Origin: Treponema sp. UBA1233
GTDB lineage: Bacteria; Spirochaetota; Spirochaetia; Treponematales; Treponemataceae
DNA length: 22,247 nucleotides
NCBI GenBank assembly: GCA_002309305.1
Contig: DBWR01000070.1
Span: 1 to 22,247 of the forward strand
Direction: 5' to 3'
Position 1 is the stretch's first letter, and each line of letters begins with the position of its first letter. The translations under genes were made by a program, and so were the position numbers. This document shows positions 1 through 7,661 of this stretch, piece after piece. Under the pieces are notes generated by a model. The model saw nothing but the letters and a program-made list of their open reading frames with translations. It did no database searches and had not been told where the DNA came from.

Positions 1-87
1 TTTTCTATTGCCTGATAGCGGGCATTTATGTTTTAATGACATTTTATATAATGAACATTACTGTTCCTTAAAACCAGATTAGCTTCC

Positions 88-116
88 TTGATGAAAATAA
101 CATACCGTGTTACAAT
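88..116 (+). promoter_or_regulatory. Probable sigma-70 type promoter for the MATE operon
   Basis: TTGATG at 88-93 and TACAAT at 111-116 are separated by exactly 17 bases. A transcript would start near 123 and carry a leader of about 56 bases before the TTG start at 179. This is the best promoter-like match in the first 178 bases. The rest of that stretch is AT-rich and shows no gene. Confidence 0.55.
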
Positions 117-178
117 GAATTATGAAAAATCAATATTGTTGTTATTAGAGTAATCTCATAAATTATTGGAGAAAACAA

Positions 179-388
179 TTGAAAAGGCATTTATCGGAAA
201 TCATTCCATTTGATCCAGAAAAACAGGAAGCCGTAATTCACAGCTCTATTTGCACAGGAGAGAAAACGGCCGGGTTCAAGGATAAGGCAGACGGACACTT
301 TACCGAGGTAATGCTTATTCAATCCCTGGATGATGAACTTGAGTTTAAGAAAATATATGGCCTTAAAAAAGTGAGAACAGAATACTAA
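179..388 (+). CDS. Small conserved hypothetical protein upstream of a MATE transporter
   Basis: This is a 69-residue soluble protein with no signal peptide or membrane segment. The start is TTG at 179, chosen because GGAG at 168-171 lies 7 bases upstream. Its central stretch, SSICTGEKTAGFKD followed by FTEVMLI, matches my memory of a short family common in Clostridia, whose members are sometimes labelled aspartate dehydrogenase in databases. At this length it cannot be a complete dehydrogenase, so that label should not be trusted. Its stop codon TAA (386-388) directly abuts the ATG of the MATE gene, so the two are almost certainly co-transcribed and translationally coupled. The lone Cys, in the SICTGE motif, may matter for function. 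The role is unknown; a link to the transporter is inferred only from position. Confidence 0.75.
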   Translation: MKRHLSEIIPFDPEKQEAVIHSSICTGEKTAGFKDKADGHFTEVMLIQSLDDELEFKKIYGLKKVRTEY

Positions 389-2296
389 ATGACCGTTGAG
401 ATACAAAAGTACAAACAATTTGGTCCGAAGGATTTTTATGTACGGGCCTTAAAGATTGCGGTGCCTGTAATGGCACAGATGCTCATTCAAAATCTTGTTT
501 CCCTGATTGACAATTTTATGGTCGCAGGTCTCGGTGACATAAAGATGTCTGGCGTAAACATAACCGGACAGATTGTTTTTATCTTTATGGTTTTTATGAA
601 CACAATCTGTATGGCCGGCGGAATTTTCATGACACAGTTTTCGGGCGCGGGCGACAAAGAGGGAATGAGGCAGTCTTTTTGCTTTAAGATTTGGGCAGGC
701 TTTTTTGTAGCAGCCATTTTTACTTTTGTCTGCATGGGCATTCCGCGTCAGATTTTAGGACTCATGGTGAATGGAAATTCCCAAGCCGATGTGATACTTA
801 CTCAAGGCGAAAAGTACATGAGGATTCTGGGCTTTATGGCAGTCCCGTGGATTCTCTCGACTATGATTTCTTCATCACTAAGGGAAATAGGAGAAGTTAA
901 AGTTCCCCTGGTAATCTCAATTGTAGCGACATTTGTTAACACCTTCTTCAACTGGATTTTGATTTATGGCAATCTCGGTTGTCCAAGGCTGGAAGTGCAG
1001 GGTGCTGCCATAGCGACAGTTATTGCCCGCAGTGTAGAAGCCATTATTTTCATAATCTACATGATAAAAAAGAAACCTCCGTTTGCAATCAGAATTATAA
1101 AGCTGTTTCGTGTTAACTTTAAACTTTTTGCAGAAATTTTCAAGAAGGCATGGATGATAATGTTTTCTGAAATGGTATGGGCAATTGCAGAGACAATCAC
1201 AACGGCACTGTATAACGGACGTGGAGGTGCGGATGTCGTTTCCGGCATGTCGGCAAGTTTTGCAATCTCAAATCTTTTCTTTATTGCGTTCAGCGGAATC
1301 ATTACGGCTACTTCGGTCATAATCGGTAAGAACCTGGGACGTGGCGCGCTTGATAAGGCAAGGGAAGAAAAAGTATGGCTTTTGAACGGTGCAAAAATCT
1401 TCGGCCTGTTTTTTACTCTCGTGGGGCTTGTGTGCCTGCTTTTGGTTCCAGTGGTATTCAGAAACCTTAGCGAGCATTCCCAGTCAATATGCAGGCAAAT
1501 GGTTTTAGTCATGGCCCTTTATATGCCTGTCTGGGTTTATATTAACGGCCAGTTTGCCATAAGTCGTGCGGGTGGAGACACGATGATGGGAATCATGGTG
1601 GACGGAATCGGTAATCTTGGTTTTGTGATTCCGGGAATTTTCTTAATGGCCAAATTGACGGATATGGGACCGGTAATGATGTACGCTATAATTAAATCGG
1701 TGGAAATTCCTAAAATAGCAATCGCACATTTCTGGCTCAAAAAAGAAAAGTGGGTCGTTAATCTTGCAAAGAAAGAGGTAAAAATGGCAACAAGAAATAT
1801 TGTGGTTTTGCCCTATGATGAAAAATGGAAGCAGGCATTTCAGGAAATAAAAAATGAATTGGATGCAGCTTTGGGATCTCTTGCAATTTCAATAGAACAT
1901 GTAGGAAGCACTTCTGTCGAAGGACTTGCCGCAAAGCCTATAATCGACATTGACGTTGTAATTAAACGGAGTGATTTAGAATCTGCAATAAAGGCTCTTG
2001 CAACCATCGGTTATACGTACGAGGGAAATTGCGGTATTGAGGACAGGGAAGCGTTTAAATATTCCGGTAAGGAACACCTGATGGAACATCATCTTTATGT
2101 ATGCCCTGAAGATTCACGCGAATTAAAAAGACATATATTGTTCAGGGATTATCTTCGTTCTCATCCTGAAGCCGTAAAGGAATATGGCAGGATAAAGGAA
2201 GAAGGGGCAAAACTTTATCCGCATGACATTGACAGCTACATAAATCATAAGTCAACACTGATTGAAAAAATCTACAAAGAGATTGGATTGCTGTAA
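389..2296 (+). CDS. MATE-family efflux transporter fused to a C-terminal GrpB (UPF0157) domain
   Basis: The protein has 635 residues. Residues 1-465 form a multidrug and toxin extrusion (MATE) transporter of normal length, with about twelve hydrophobic segments and the early PVMAQMLIQNLVSLIDNFMV region typical of the family. Such proteins export cationic drugs or metabolites using Na+ or H+ gradients across the inner membrane. Residues 466-635 are a complete GrpB domain of the nucleotidyltransferase fold, seen in VLPYDEKWKQAF, EHVGSTSVEGLAAKPIIDID and the HHLYVC and LFRDYL motifs. Its substrate is not known. The start abuts the upstream stop codon, has no clear Shine-Dalgarno site of its own and probably depends on coupling. 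At the domain junction AGAGG (1774-1778) precedes an in-frame ATG at 1784 by 5 bases, so GrpB may also be made separately. The reading frame is open across the junction with no sign of a frameshift. Confidence 0.9.
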   Translation: MTVEIQKYKQFGPKDFYVRALKIAVPVMAQMLIQNLVSLIDNFMVAGLGDIKMSGVNITGQIVFIFMVFMNTICMAGGIFMTQFSGAGDKEGMRQSFCFKIWAGFFVAAIFTFVCMGIPRQILGLMVNGNSQADVILTQGEKYMRILGFMAVPWILSTMISSSLREIGEVKVPLVISIVATFVNTFFNWILIYGNLGCPRLEVQGAAIATVIARSVEAIIFIIYMIKKKPPFAIRIIKLFRVNFKLFAEIFKKAWMIMFSEMVWAIAETITTALYNGRGGADVVSGMSASFAISNLFFIAFSGIITATSVIIGKNLGRGALDKAREEKVWLLNGAKIFGLFFTLVGLVCLLLVPVVFRNLSEHSQSICRQMVLVMALYMPVWVYINGQFAISRAGGDTMMGIMVDGIGNLGFVIPGIFLMAKLTDMGPVMMYAIIKSVEIPKIAIAHFWLKKEKWVVNLAKKEVKMATRNIVVLPYDEKWKQAFQEIKNELDAALGSLAISIEHVGSTSVEGLAAKPIIDIDVVIKRSDLESAIKALATIGYTYEGNCGIEDREAFKYSGKEHLMEHHLYVCPEDSRELKRHILFRDYLRSHPEAVKEYGRIKEEGAKLYPHDIDSYINHKSTLIEKIYKEIGLL

Positions 2297-2335
2297 TTAT
2301 AAGCTGGTAATTCCCGCAAAGCTTTCAGAAATAAC

Positions 2336-2364
2336 TTGACGAAAAACAATCACTATGTTACGCT
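2336..2364 (+). promoter_or_regulatory. Probable promoter of the secreted protein gene at 2397
   Basis: TTGACG at 2336-2341 and TACGCT at 2359-2364 are 17 bases apart. The -35 is good and the -10 is only partial. The predicted transcript would begin near 2371, downstream of the ATG at 2355, which argues against that ATG and for the GTG at 2397. Confidence 0.4.
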
Positions 2365-2396
2365 TTATTAAGAAAAAAATGTCTTGGAGGCAAAAA

Positions 2397-3335
2397 GTGA
2401 AAAAGCATGTGATTGGTTTAATGCTGTTATTTGTAATCTTTTCTATGACATTTGCGGATGATCTTGCTAAAAATGATTATCTTACGATCAGCCCTTCAAT
2501 AGGTTATTATTATGCCGTGACTCCAGAATATCTTTTTTTGATTTCTACAGAAGAAAATTATTGTGAAGAATGTCCTAGAGAATATTTCCGTCTGGATAAT
2601 GACGGCTGGTTTTATTTTTCTGACGAATATGATAATGTTCTTATGATTGAGGGCTATCCTGATGCCCAATTCTATATTACCGATTCAAATACATGGAAAA
2701 CCGGTGAGTATGAAAAAAACAGAGGAATCTATTACAAAGAATGGTATGGCACAGTCTATTCTGCAACAAGCGAGCTTAAAGAAAAAACAAAAGAAGGCAC
2801 TGTCATTTATAAGGCAGACAACATGAAGAAATTTGCATATGCTCCAGGTGACCACCATTCTGATTTTTCATGGAATTTTGAAGGAAAGCCATGGGCAGAG
2901 GGCGTTAAAGGATATGGAATTGGCGAAAAGATAAGGATTTCAACAAAAGAACCGTTTCATATTCTTGAAATACTAAATGGTTATGTATGCCCACAACATA
3001 CTGACCTTTACAAAAAGAATTCCCGTGTCAAGACTTTTACCGTAAAGGATTTGGACAATAATCTGGAATATGTTTTCAATCTGGAAGATGCAGTAGAATT
3101 TCAGTTTTTTAAGCTAAGAAAAGTGACTAAGAACGTTGAGCTTACGATAAAGGATGTTTATAAGGGTGATATATGGGATGACACATTCATTACCACAATC
3201 TTACCGGATGCTTATTCATCCGACTGGGAGGATAAATCAGTGCCATTTGTTCAGACTTATACCTACAAATGCGATAAAAAAGAAATCCTTGATCGAATAG
3301 AAGCGGCAAAAAAGGCTTGTGAAGCGAATGATTAG
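2397..3335 (+). CDS. Secreted protein with NADase-type glycan-binding domain
   Basis: I choose GTG at 2397 because TGGAGG (2385-2390) lies 6 bases upstream and because translation from it begins with a clean signal peptide: MKKH, a hydrophobic core, then cleavage probably after TFA (residue 20). The longer frame from ATG 2355 would add 14 residues and start inside the likely promoter. The protein is 312 residues. The N-terminal half is Tyr-rich with a CEEC pair and I do not recognise it. The C-terminal part, roughly residues 165-270, has WAEGVKGYGIGEKI, then ILNGYV, then NSRVK and a VYKGDIWDDT-type ending. This pattern matches what I remember as the NADase-type glycan-binding domain of treponemal surface proteins. 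It is likely exported to the periplasm or surface. The ligand is unknown. A lipoprotein gene follows after 64 bases on the same strand. Confidence 0.8.
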   Translation: MKKHVIGLMLLFVIFSMTFADDLAKNDYLTISPSIGYYYAVTPEYLFLISTEENYCEECPREYFRLDNDGWFYFSDEYDNVLMIEGYPDAQFYITDSNTWKTGEYEKNRGIYYKEWYGTVYSATSELKEKTKEGTVIYKADNMKKFAYAPGDHHSDFSWNFEGKPWAEGVKGYGIGEKIRISTKEPFHILEILNGYVCPQHTDLYKKNSRVKTFTVKDLDNNLEYVFNLEDAVEFQFFKLRKVTKNVELTIKDVYKGDIWDDTFITTILPDAYSSDWEDKSVPFVQTYTYKCDKKEILDRIEAAKKACEAND

Positions 3336-3399
3336 AATTTGAAATATATTTTTGCCATCCATAGTACATAGCTAAACCGAAGTTTTTATAGGAGTAATA

Positions 3400-5457
3400 A
3401 TGAAAAAGTTTCTTATATTTCTTATTTTGGTTTTATGTTTGCCTATAGGCTGTAAGAAAAAAGAATCTATCGTGCCTGTCCCGTCAACTTTGGATACAGA
3501 GGAAAATGGTGACGCTGTAGAGAAGCGGGATTCTGATTCTGAGGACATGGTTGAAGTTGCAGAGCCGATAATAACAGAGCCCATAGAATGTGTAAAAAAA
3601 CATGTTCCAAGAAATTCCATAAACATTGATGAATATGATTTTACCGAAAATGTGCCCAGAGGTTTTTTTGCGGCGGGAACCTATATCATTCCAAAAGATG
3701 ATGTGTCTGTAAAGATTTATGCAGGTGCAAGGGAAGATGGTGCAAGATATTACGGTTATTTTAGTTCAGGAGATATAGCCGTAATAGAAAATGTTTATGA
3801 ATATAGTGTTGATAATGATAAAACTGATTTTGTCTGGTTACAGATTTGTGTTCTTTCTACTGGTATGGAAGGCTGGATAAAAGTCAATGAAAGGGAAAAG
3901 AAATTCAAATATTCTTGCAAAGAATCAGATTTTAAAAAAGCCAGTTATACCGTTCATTCGATAAACGCTGACATTCAGGTTAAAAAGAAAACAGGGGTTA
4001 TAGAACACGACAATTATGGCGGATACGGAGACTACAAAGCTGTGGCCGTGAACCCAAATGGTGACGAATTGGTCATAGCAATAGGTGATAACTTATATAT
4101 TTATGATATAGGCTCGTCTGAAGAAAAAAAGGTGATAGAATCTGATGATGAAATTTCAATTGACAAATATGTGGCATGTGCTTATTCAAAAGATGGAAGG
4201 ACCATTTACATAGTTGACAGTGATGGAAACCTGTACAAATATTCTAAAGAAGAAGAAAAAGCGACAAAAATCCATACTTTTACCTTTGATGATGGCTATT
4301 TCTATTATCCATCGGAAGTATATATTTCTCCAGATGAAAGGTTTGTCTATACACAAAGTTCCATTGAATGGAATAACAGGGAAGATGCGATGGTTTTCGT
4401 TTTCGATCAAAAACTAAATAAACAATATGTTTTTGATATCAGGTCTAGAAGAAGACCGGACACTGTTTGCGATATATTTTCAAATTTAACATTTGCGGAA
4501 AATAATGACGCTTATGTTTCAACTTTTGATTTTAGTTATGGGAATAAAGTTTTGGTTCATTTTTATGTAGACTCAAATGACGAATTAAAAGCTGAACAGT
4601 ATGAACCCGGAATTGAAAATACTATATGTTATGATCCTTCTGGAGATGGATTGATCGCTATAGATGATAGTAAAAACATGTTTATAAAGTATGATAAAAA
4701 TGGAAATGAAAAAAAGAAAAAATACATTCAATTTGAAGCACCAGATCAAGTTTATCCATATTCTTGCTGCCTTAACACAAATGGAAAACTGGTGGCCTTC
4801 GAGTATCATATGGACAAAGAATATTCATATATAGCAATCTATTCGCTATCTACATTAAACATGCTTGGCATAATTAAAAACACAGAAGATTATGAAGATG
4901 GTCTGGAAATTATGGAATTTTCAGGGAATACTCTTATAGTTAAGGGAAACGGAGAAAATGAATACAATGCATATAATTTGGACATAAGTGAAAGGGAAGA
5001 TCAGTTTGATTTTTCTGTTCCATACTCATCTGAACTGGAAGAACTTTGTGATGATGACTATACAAATTATGAATTTTTCGACTCTTTTGATTCAAACGAT
5101 TTTGGTTTTATGGATGGCGGCCCGATGGGAGTGTATTCATGCATGAGGGTACAATTTTATCCCAATGGATTTTATAAGGTAACGACGGAAAAATGGACGG
5201 AAGATTCGGAGATATTAGGAACAGTATATGGAACTTATGAGATGAATTGGCCGTATCTGAACCTTTTCACTGCCACTCAAAGATATGGTGGCGAACATTA
5301 CTCTTATTATAATCCTGAGCATTTTTACGGTCTCCCACTTGTTTCAAAAGATCTTGATGATACGACAATGAGTGTTCAAATGCGATTTGACTATGACCTA
5401 AAATACAACGGAAATGGACTCCCAAAAATAGAAAGTACTTTCACAAATGAAAGATAG
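3400..5457 (+). CDS. Large lipoprotein with SH3-like domain and beta-propeller-like repeats
   Basis: The protein has 685 residues and starts at ATG 3400, with GGAG (3391-3394) 5 bases upstream. A lipoprotein signal peptide ends in LPIGC, giving lipidation at Cys18, followed by Lys residues and an acidic linker. Residues of about 85-170 resemble a bacterial SH3 domain (GTYIIPKDDVSVKIYAG, then WLQICV and GWIKV). Residues of about 195-540 contain repeated beta-strand units such as AVNPNGDELVIAIGDNLYIYD and YSKDGRTIYIVDSDGNLYKYS, which suggest a WD40/YVTN-like propeller. The last part (about 575-685) includes an MGVYSCMRVQFYPNGFYKVTTE module reminiscent of lipocalin-type secreted domains. The function is unknown; a periplasmic or surface interaction role is inferred from architecture. 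TTGAAA at 3339-3344 could be a -35 for a separate promoter, but the matching -10 is poor. Confidence 0.8.
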   Translation: MKKFLIFLILVLCLPIGCKKKESIVPVPSTLDTEENGDAVEKRDSDSEDMVEVAEPIITEPIECVKKHVPRNSINIDEYDFTENVPRGFFAAGTYIIPKDDVSVKIYAGAREDGARYYGYFSSGDIAVIENVYEYSVDNDKTDFVWLQICVLSTGMEGWIKVNEREKKFKYSCKESDFKKASYTVHSINADIQVKKKTGVIEHDNYGGYGDYKAVAVNPNGDELVIAIGDNLYIYDIGSSEEKKVIESDDEISIDKYVACAYSKDGRTIYIVDSDGNLYKYSKEEEKATKIHTFTFDDGYFYYPSEVYISPDERFVYTQSSIEWNNREDAMVFVFDQKLNKQYVFDIRSRRRPDTVCDIFSNLTFAENNDAYVSTFDFSYGNKVLVHFYVDSNDELKAEQYEPGIENTICYDPSGDGLIAIDDSKNMFIKYDKNGNEKKKKYIQFEAPDQVYPYSCCLNTNGKLVAFEYHMDKEYSYIAIYSLSTLNMLGIIKNTEDYEDGLEIMEFSGNTLIVKGNGENEYNAYNLDISEREDQFDFSVPYSSELEELCDDDYTNYEFFDSFDSNDFGFMDGGPMGVYSCMRVQFYPNGFYKVTTEKWTEDSEILGTVYGTYEMNWPYLNLFTATQRYGGEHYSYYNPEHFYGLPLVSKDLDDTTMSVQMRFDYDLKYNGNGLPKIESTFTNER

Positions 5458-5565
5458 ATTGAAGATGCCATAAAAAGGAGCCTAAGGCATTGAAAGAAAG
5501 GACTTTGATTTTTTTGCGGATGCTTAAGTTTGACTCCAGGCTACATACATGTCAGCGGGTAGGGG

Positions 5566-7251
5566 TCAATCTTTTGTAAAGAAAATATCAAAAAGAGACT
5601 TGCCCGGAAAATAATATTTTACTTCATAATCCATCCATGAATTGCCATCTTCACCCTTTGCTTTTTCTTCAAGGCCGGATAATAAAGATGTAAATTCCTT
5701 ATTGGCTTTTTCTGCAAATTCAGGAGTGGTTTCAAACTCTATTCCTTGTTTTTTTAATTCCTGAATTATTTCCTGTTTCAGTTTTTCTTCTTCTGTATCT
5801 GGACCGTATTCAAGTTGACTTAAAAGAGCGCAGGCAGCAATACGAGCATATTCTCCGGTTAAATCGCTTTTATGTTTTACAATTAAATAATGTGCCGCAT
5901 AAATGTTTCCTTCCTTCAGGGCAAAGCATGCGGGCGGAAAGTTTGAGGCGCCTGTATAATTTACATCGCAGTGTCCTTCTTCAACTAAAAGTTTTATTAC
6001 CGGGAATTCTTTTTCATCTCCAATCATATAGCTTAATGAAGAGCTTAAAGGGCATCCCCATTGCATAGGGACTTCTGTTTTAGAATTATAAGATAAAAAT
6101 AATTTAATAAAAGGAATGTTATTTCTAGATATCCAGTCCTTTTCACCGTATAAATTAATGTCAACCGAATAGAAAGTACTTAGCGGGTATCCTGTAAGTA
6201 AACATACAGGCCATTCTCTTACATTCGGATTATATCCAGCATCCAGCAATGCTTTTACTGCATTATATTTTCTGTAATAAAGAGCGTATTCCATGATTGA
6301 AAAATCTTCTTTTGTTTGTGATTCTTCTATAATTTCGGGGTGGTCATTTAAAATTTTTGCAATTTGTCTTTCATTATCACGGCGAACGGCATCAGAAAGA
6401 ATCAGTTCAGATTCAGACAGTCTTGAGTTTAATTCTGTTTTTCTCTCCGCAATTTTTTTATAATTCTTAACATCTTTGTAAGTAAAAAATATCAGAAAGG
6501 ATAGAAATGGAATGATGATAAATAAAATAATCCTTGTTGCTTTTTCAACTTTATCTTCATGTACTTGTGGTTTTTCCTTTTCAAGGTTCTTATCATCTCC
6601 AGATATTAAAGATGTATCGGATGCAGTTGGTTCAACTATCTTTTTGGCAAAGGCTTCCATTCTAAAAAAGGATTTATAAAGAAGAATGAACTCCCATATT
6701 ATGAAACAGAGGGAAGCAATAATGCATAAGATTAAAATCAGTCCAGTGACTATGTATGCGCCAGCCAGATAAACGAGAATAATACATCCAATTAAAATGG
6801 CAGTTGTACAAATAATTGCTTTACGAAAAGTATTCCATGATTTTGATAAGGATTCATTTACAGGAAAGAGACAAGAGCTCATTGCACTGGTGAATTTCAA
6901 TAAATAAACAAAACTGAATACTGCGGTTAAAAACTTTGGCAATAGAAAACCGTCTGGTAAAATCTGTTGAATAAAATTGAAAAGGCTAGAAAGAATGTTA
7001 AAGAATCCTGCCAATCCAAATTCAGAATCATATTTGTTAAGTGAAAATAGAATTATGGAGAAAATGATTCTTATTACAAAAGCTGAGCTAAAGTAAATTA
7101 CATTAAGACTGCCTTGGTTGTTCAAAGTAAGTATAGAGTATACAATGCCGAAACAAATCAAAAAAAGATGAATTATGAAAATAACCATGACTTTCTTGGC
7201 CATGTCGGTATATTTTGCTTTAGGTTCAAATTCTGACATTTGATTTATCAT
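5566..7251 (-). CDS. Membrane protein with C-terminal ankyrin-like repeats
   Basis: The protein has 561 residues. The ATG at 7251 is preceded by AGGAG (7257-7261) at 5 bases. The N-terminal half has about five to six hydrophobic segments, including MVIFIIHLFLICFGIVYSIL near residue 25, a long hydrophobic block at about 143-190, and a final segment near 243-260 (RIILFIIIPFLSFLIFF). After a charged helical stretch come degenerate ankyrin units: MEYALYYRKYNAVKALLDAG with YNPNVRE, EFPVIKLLVEEGHCDVNYTG, and FALKEGNIYAAHYLIVKH. Ankyrin repeats mediate protein-protein contacts, so this looks like a membrane-tethered interaction platform. Its side of the membrane cannot be settled from sequence alone. 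It is a single-gene unit converging with the lipoprotein gene at 3400. No relative of known function is recognised. Confidence 0.75.
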   Translation of the reverse strand: MINQMSEFEPKAKYTDMAKKVMVIFIIHLFLICFGIVYSILTLNNQGSLNVIYFSSAFVIRIIFSIILFSLNKYDSEFGLAGFFNILSSLFNFIQQILPDGFLLPKFLTAVFSFVYLLKFTSAMSSCLFPVNESLSKSWNTFRKAIICTTAILIGCIILVYLAGAYIVTGLILILCIIASLCFIIWEFILLYKSFFRMEAFAKKIVEPTASDTSLISGDDKNLEKEKPQVHEDKVEKATRIILFIIIPFLSFLIFFTYKDVKNYKKIAERKTELNSRLSESELILSDAVRRDNERQIAKILNDHPEIIEESQTKEDFSIMEYALYYRKYNAVKALLDAGYNPNVREWPVCLLTGYPLSTFYSVDINLYGEKDWISRNNIPFIKLFLSYNSKTEVPMQWGCPLSSSLSYMIGDEKEFPVIKLLVEEGHCDVNYTGASNFPPACFALKEGNIYAAHYLIVKHKSDLTGEYARIAACALLSQLEYGPDTEEEKLKQEIIQELKKQGIEFETTPEFAEKANKEFTSLLSGLEEKAKGEDGNSWMDYEVKYYFPGKSLFDIFFTKD

Positions 7252-7323
7252 AAAAACTCCTGTTGAAAAAACTATTACACAGTTGTTCAGTTCAAATTGG
7301 ACCTAGACTTTTTAGGAAGACTT

Positions 7324-7467
7324 ATGGGGAGGTCCAAGTTCTCTGTTGATATTGCCAGTAAACGTTTCTTTTTATACCTCAAGTATAAAGCCTTTCCCTT
7401 CGTTCTGCAAGTCTATCTTCGGAATTTCATCCGAACTTTTTCCGAAATTGATGATAAAATAGTATGA
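7324..7467 (+). CDS. Doubtful short ORF in the gene-poor junction
   Basis: A 47-codon frame runs from ATG 7324 to TGA 7465-7467, with AGGAAG ending 4 bases upstream as a possible ribosome-binding site. The product would be basic and aromatic-rich (for example KRFFLYLKYKAFPFVLQVYL), with no motif I recognise. It ends just before the STAS-like fragment, in a different frame. It may be chance, or a decayed piece of a former gene. The hairpin at 7418-7441 lies inside it. Confidence 0.2.
   Translation: MGRSKFSVDIASKRFFLYLKYKAFPFVLQVYLRNFIRTFSEIDDKIV
7418..7441 (+). other. Short hairpin followed by a T-run
   Basis: TTCGGA (7418-7423) and TCCGAA (7430-7435) form a perfect 6-bp stem with a 6-base loop, followed by CTTTTT. 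The shape is that of a weak rho-independent terminator on the plus strand. A second copy of TCCGAA follows at 7441-7446. No convincing gene ends immediately upstream. Confidence 0.3.
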
Positions 7468-7600
7468 ACCGGCTCGTCTGATGGAGTATGTCCTAACACA
7501 GCCTGCAGAAAGCCTTGACATCCCGAAAGAGTGCTTTGCCTACGAAATCGAAGGTCCACTATTCTTTGGGGAGCTTATTAAACATTGGATGTTTGAGAAA
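7463..7600 (+). pseudogene. Probable remnant of a SulP-type transporter C-terminal STAS domain
   Basis: The plus-strand frame through 7481 reads ...LDIPKECFAYEIEGPLFFGE.... The YEIEGPLFFG motif preceded by a short basic or proline turn is the hallmark start of the STAS domain in SulP-family anion permeases. A TAG in the same frame at 7460-7462 cuts it off upstream and similarity fades after FFGELIKHW. No transmembrane part of a SulP protein is visible upstream in any frame. The piece looks like a relic left by a deletion. The motif is short, so chance resemblance is possible. Confidence 0.4.
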
Positions 7601-7636
7601 AAAAAGGAGCCTTCGTTTTATGGAGACTCCTCTTTA
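7600..7636 (-). terminator. Rho-independent terminator after fumC
   Basis: On the minus strand AAGAGGAG and CTCCTTTT form an 8-bp stem with one G-T pair and a 17-base loop, followed by a run of T. It lies about 26 bases past the fumC stop and would end the dehydrogenase-fumC transcript. Confidence 0.6.
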
Positions 7637-7661
7637 TCAATCTGTCATGTGACGGAATCAA

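Noticed and set aside
1057..1512. 151-codon open frame on the minus strand
   Set aside because: It lies entirely opposite the well-supported MATE gene and shows no family features.
2355..2396. Upstream ATG start for the secreted protein
   Set aside because: It precedes the predicted transcription start, has no Shine-Dalgarno site and puts a charged extension before the signal peptide. GTG 2397 has TGGAGG at 6 bases.
5458..5565. Possible terminator between the convergent genes at 5457 and 5566
   Set aside because: GATGCC/GGCATT can pair with a 16-base loop, but the T-run is about 20 bases further on, so it does not have the form of a rho-independent terminator.
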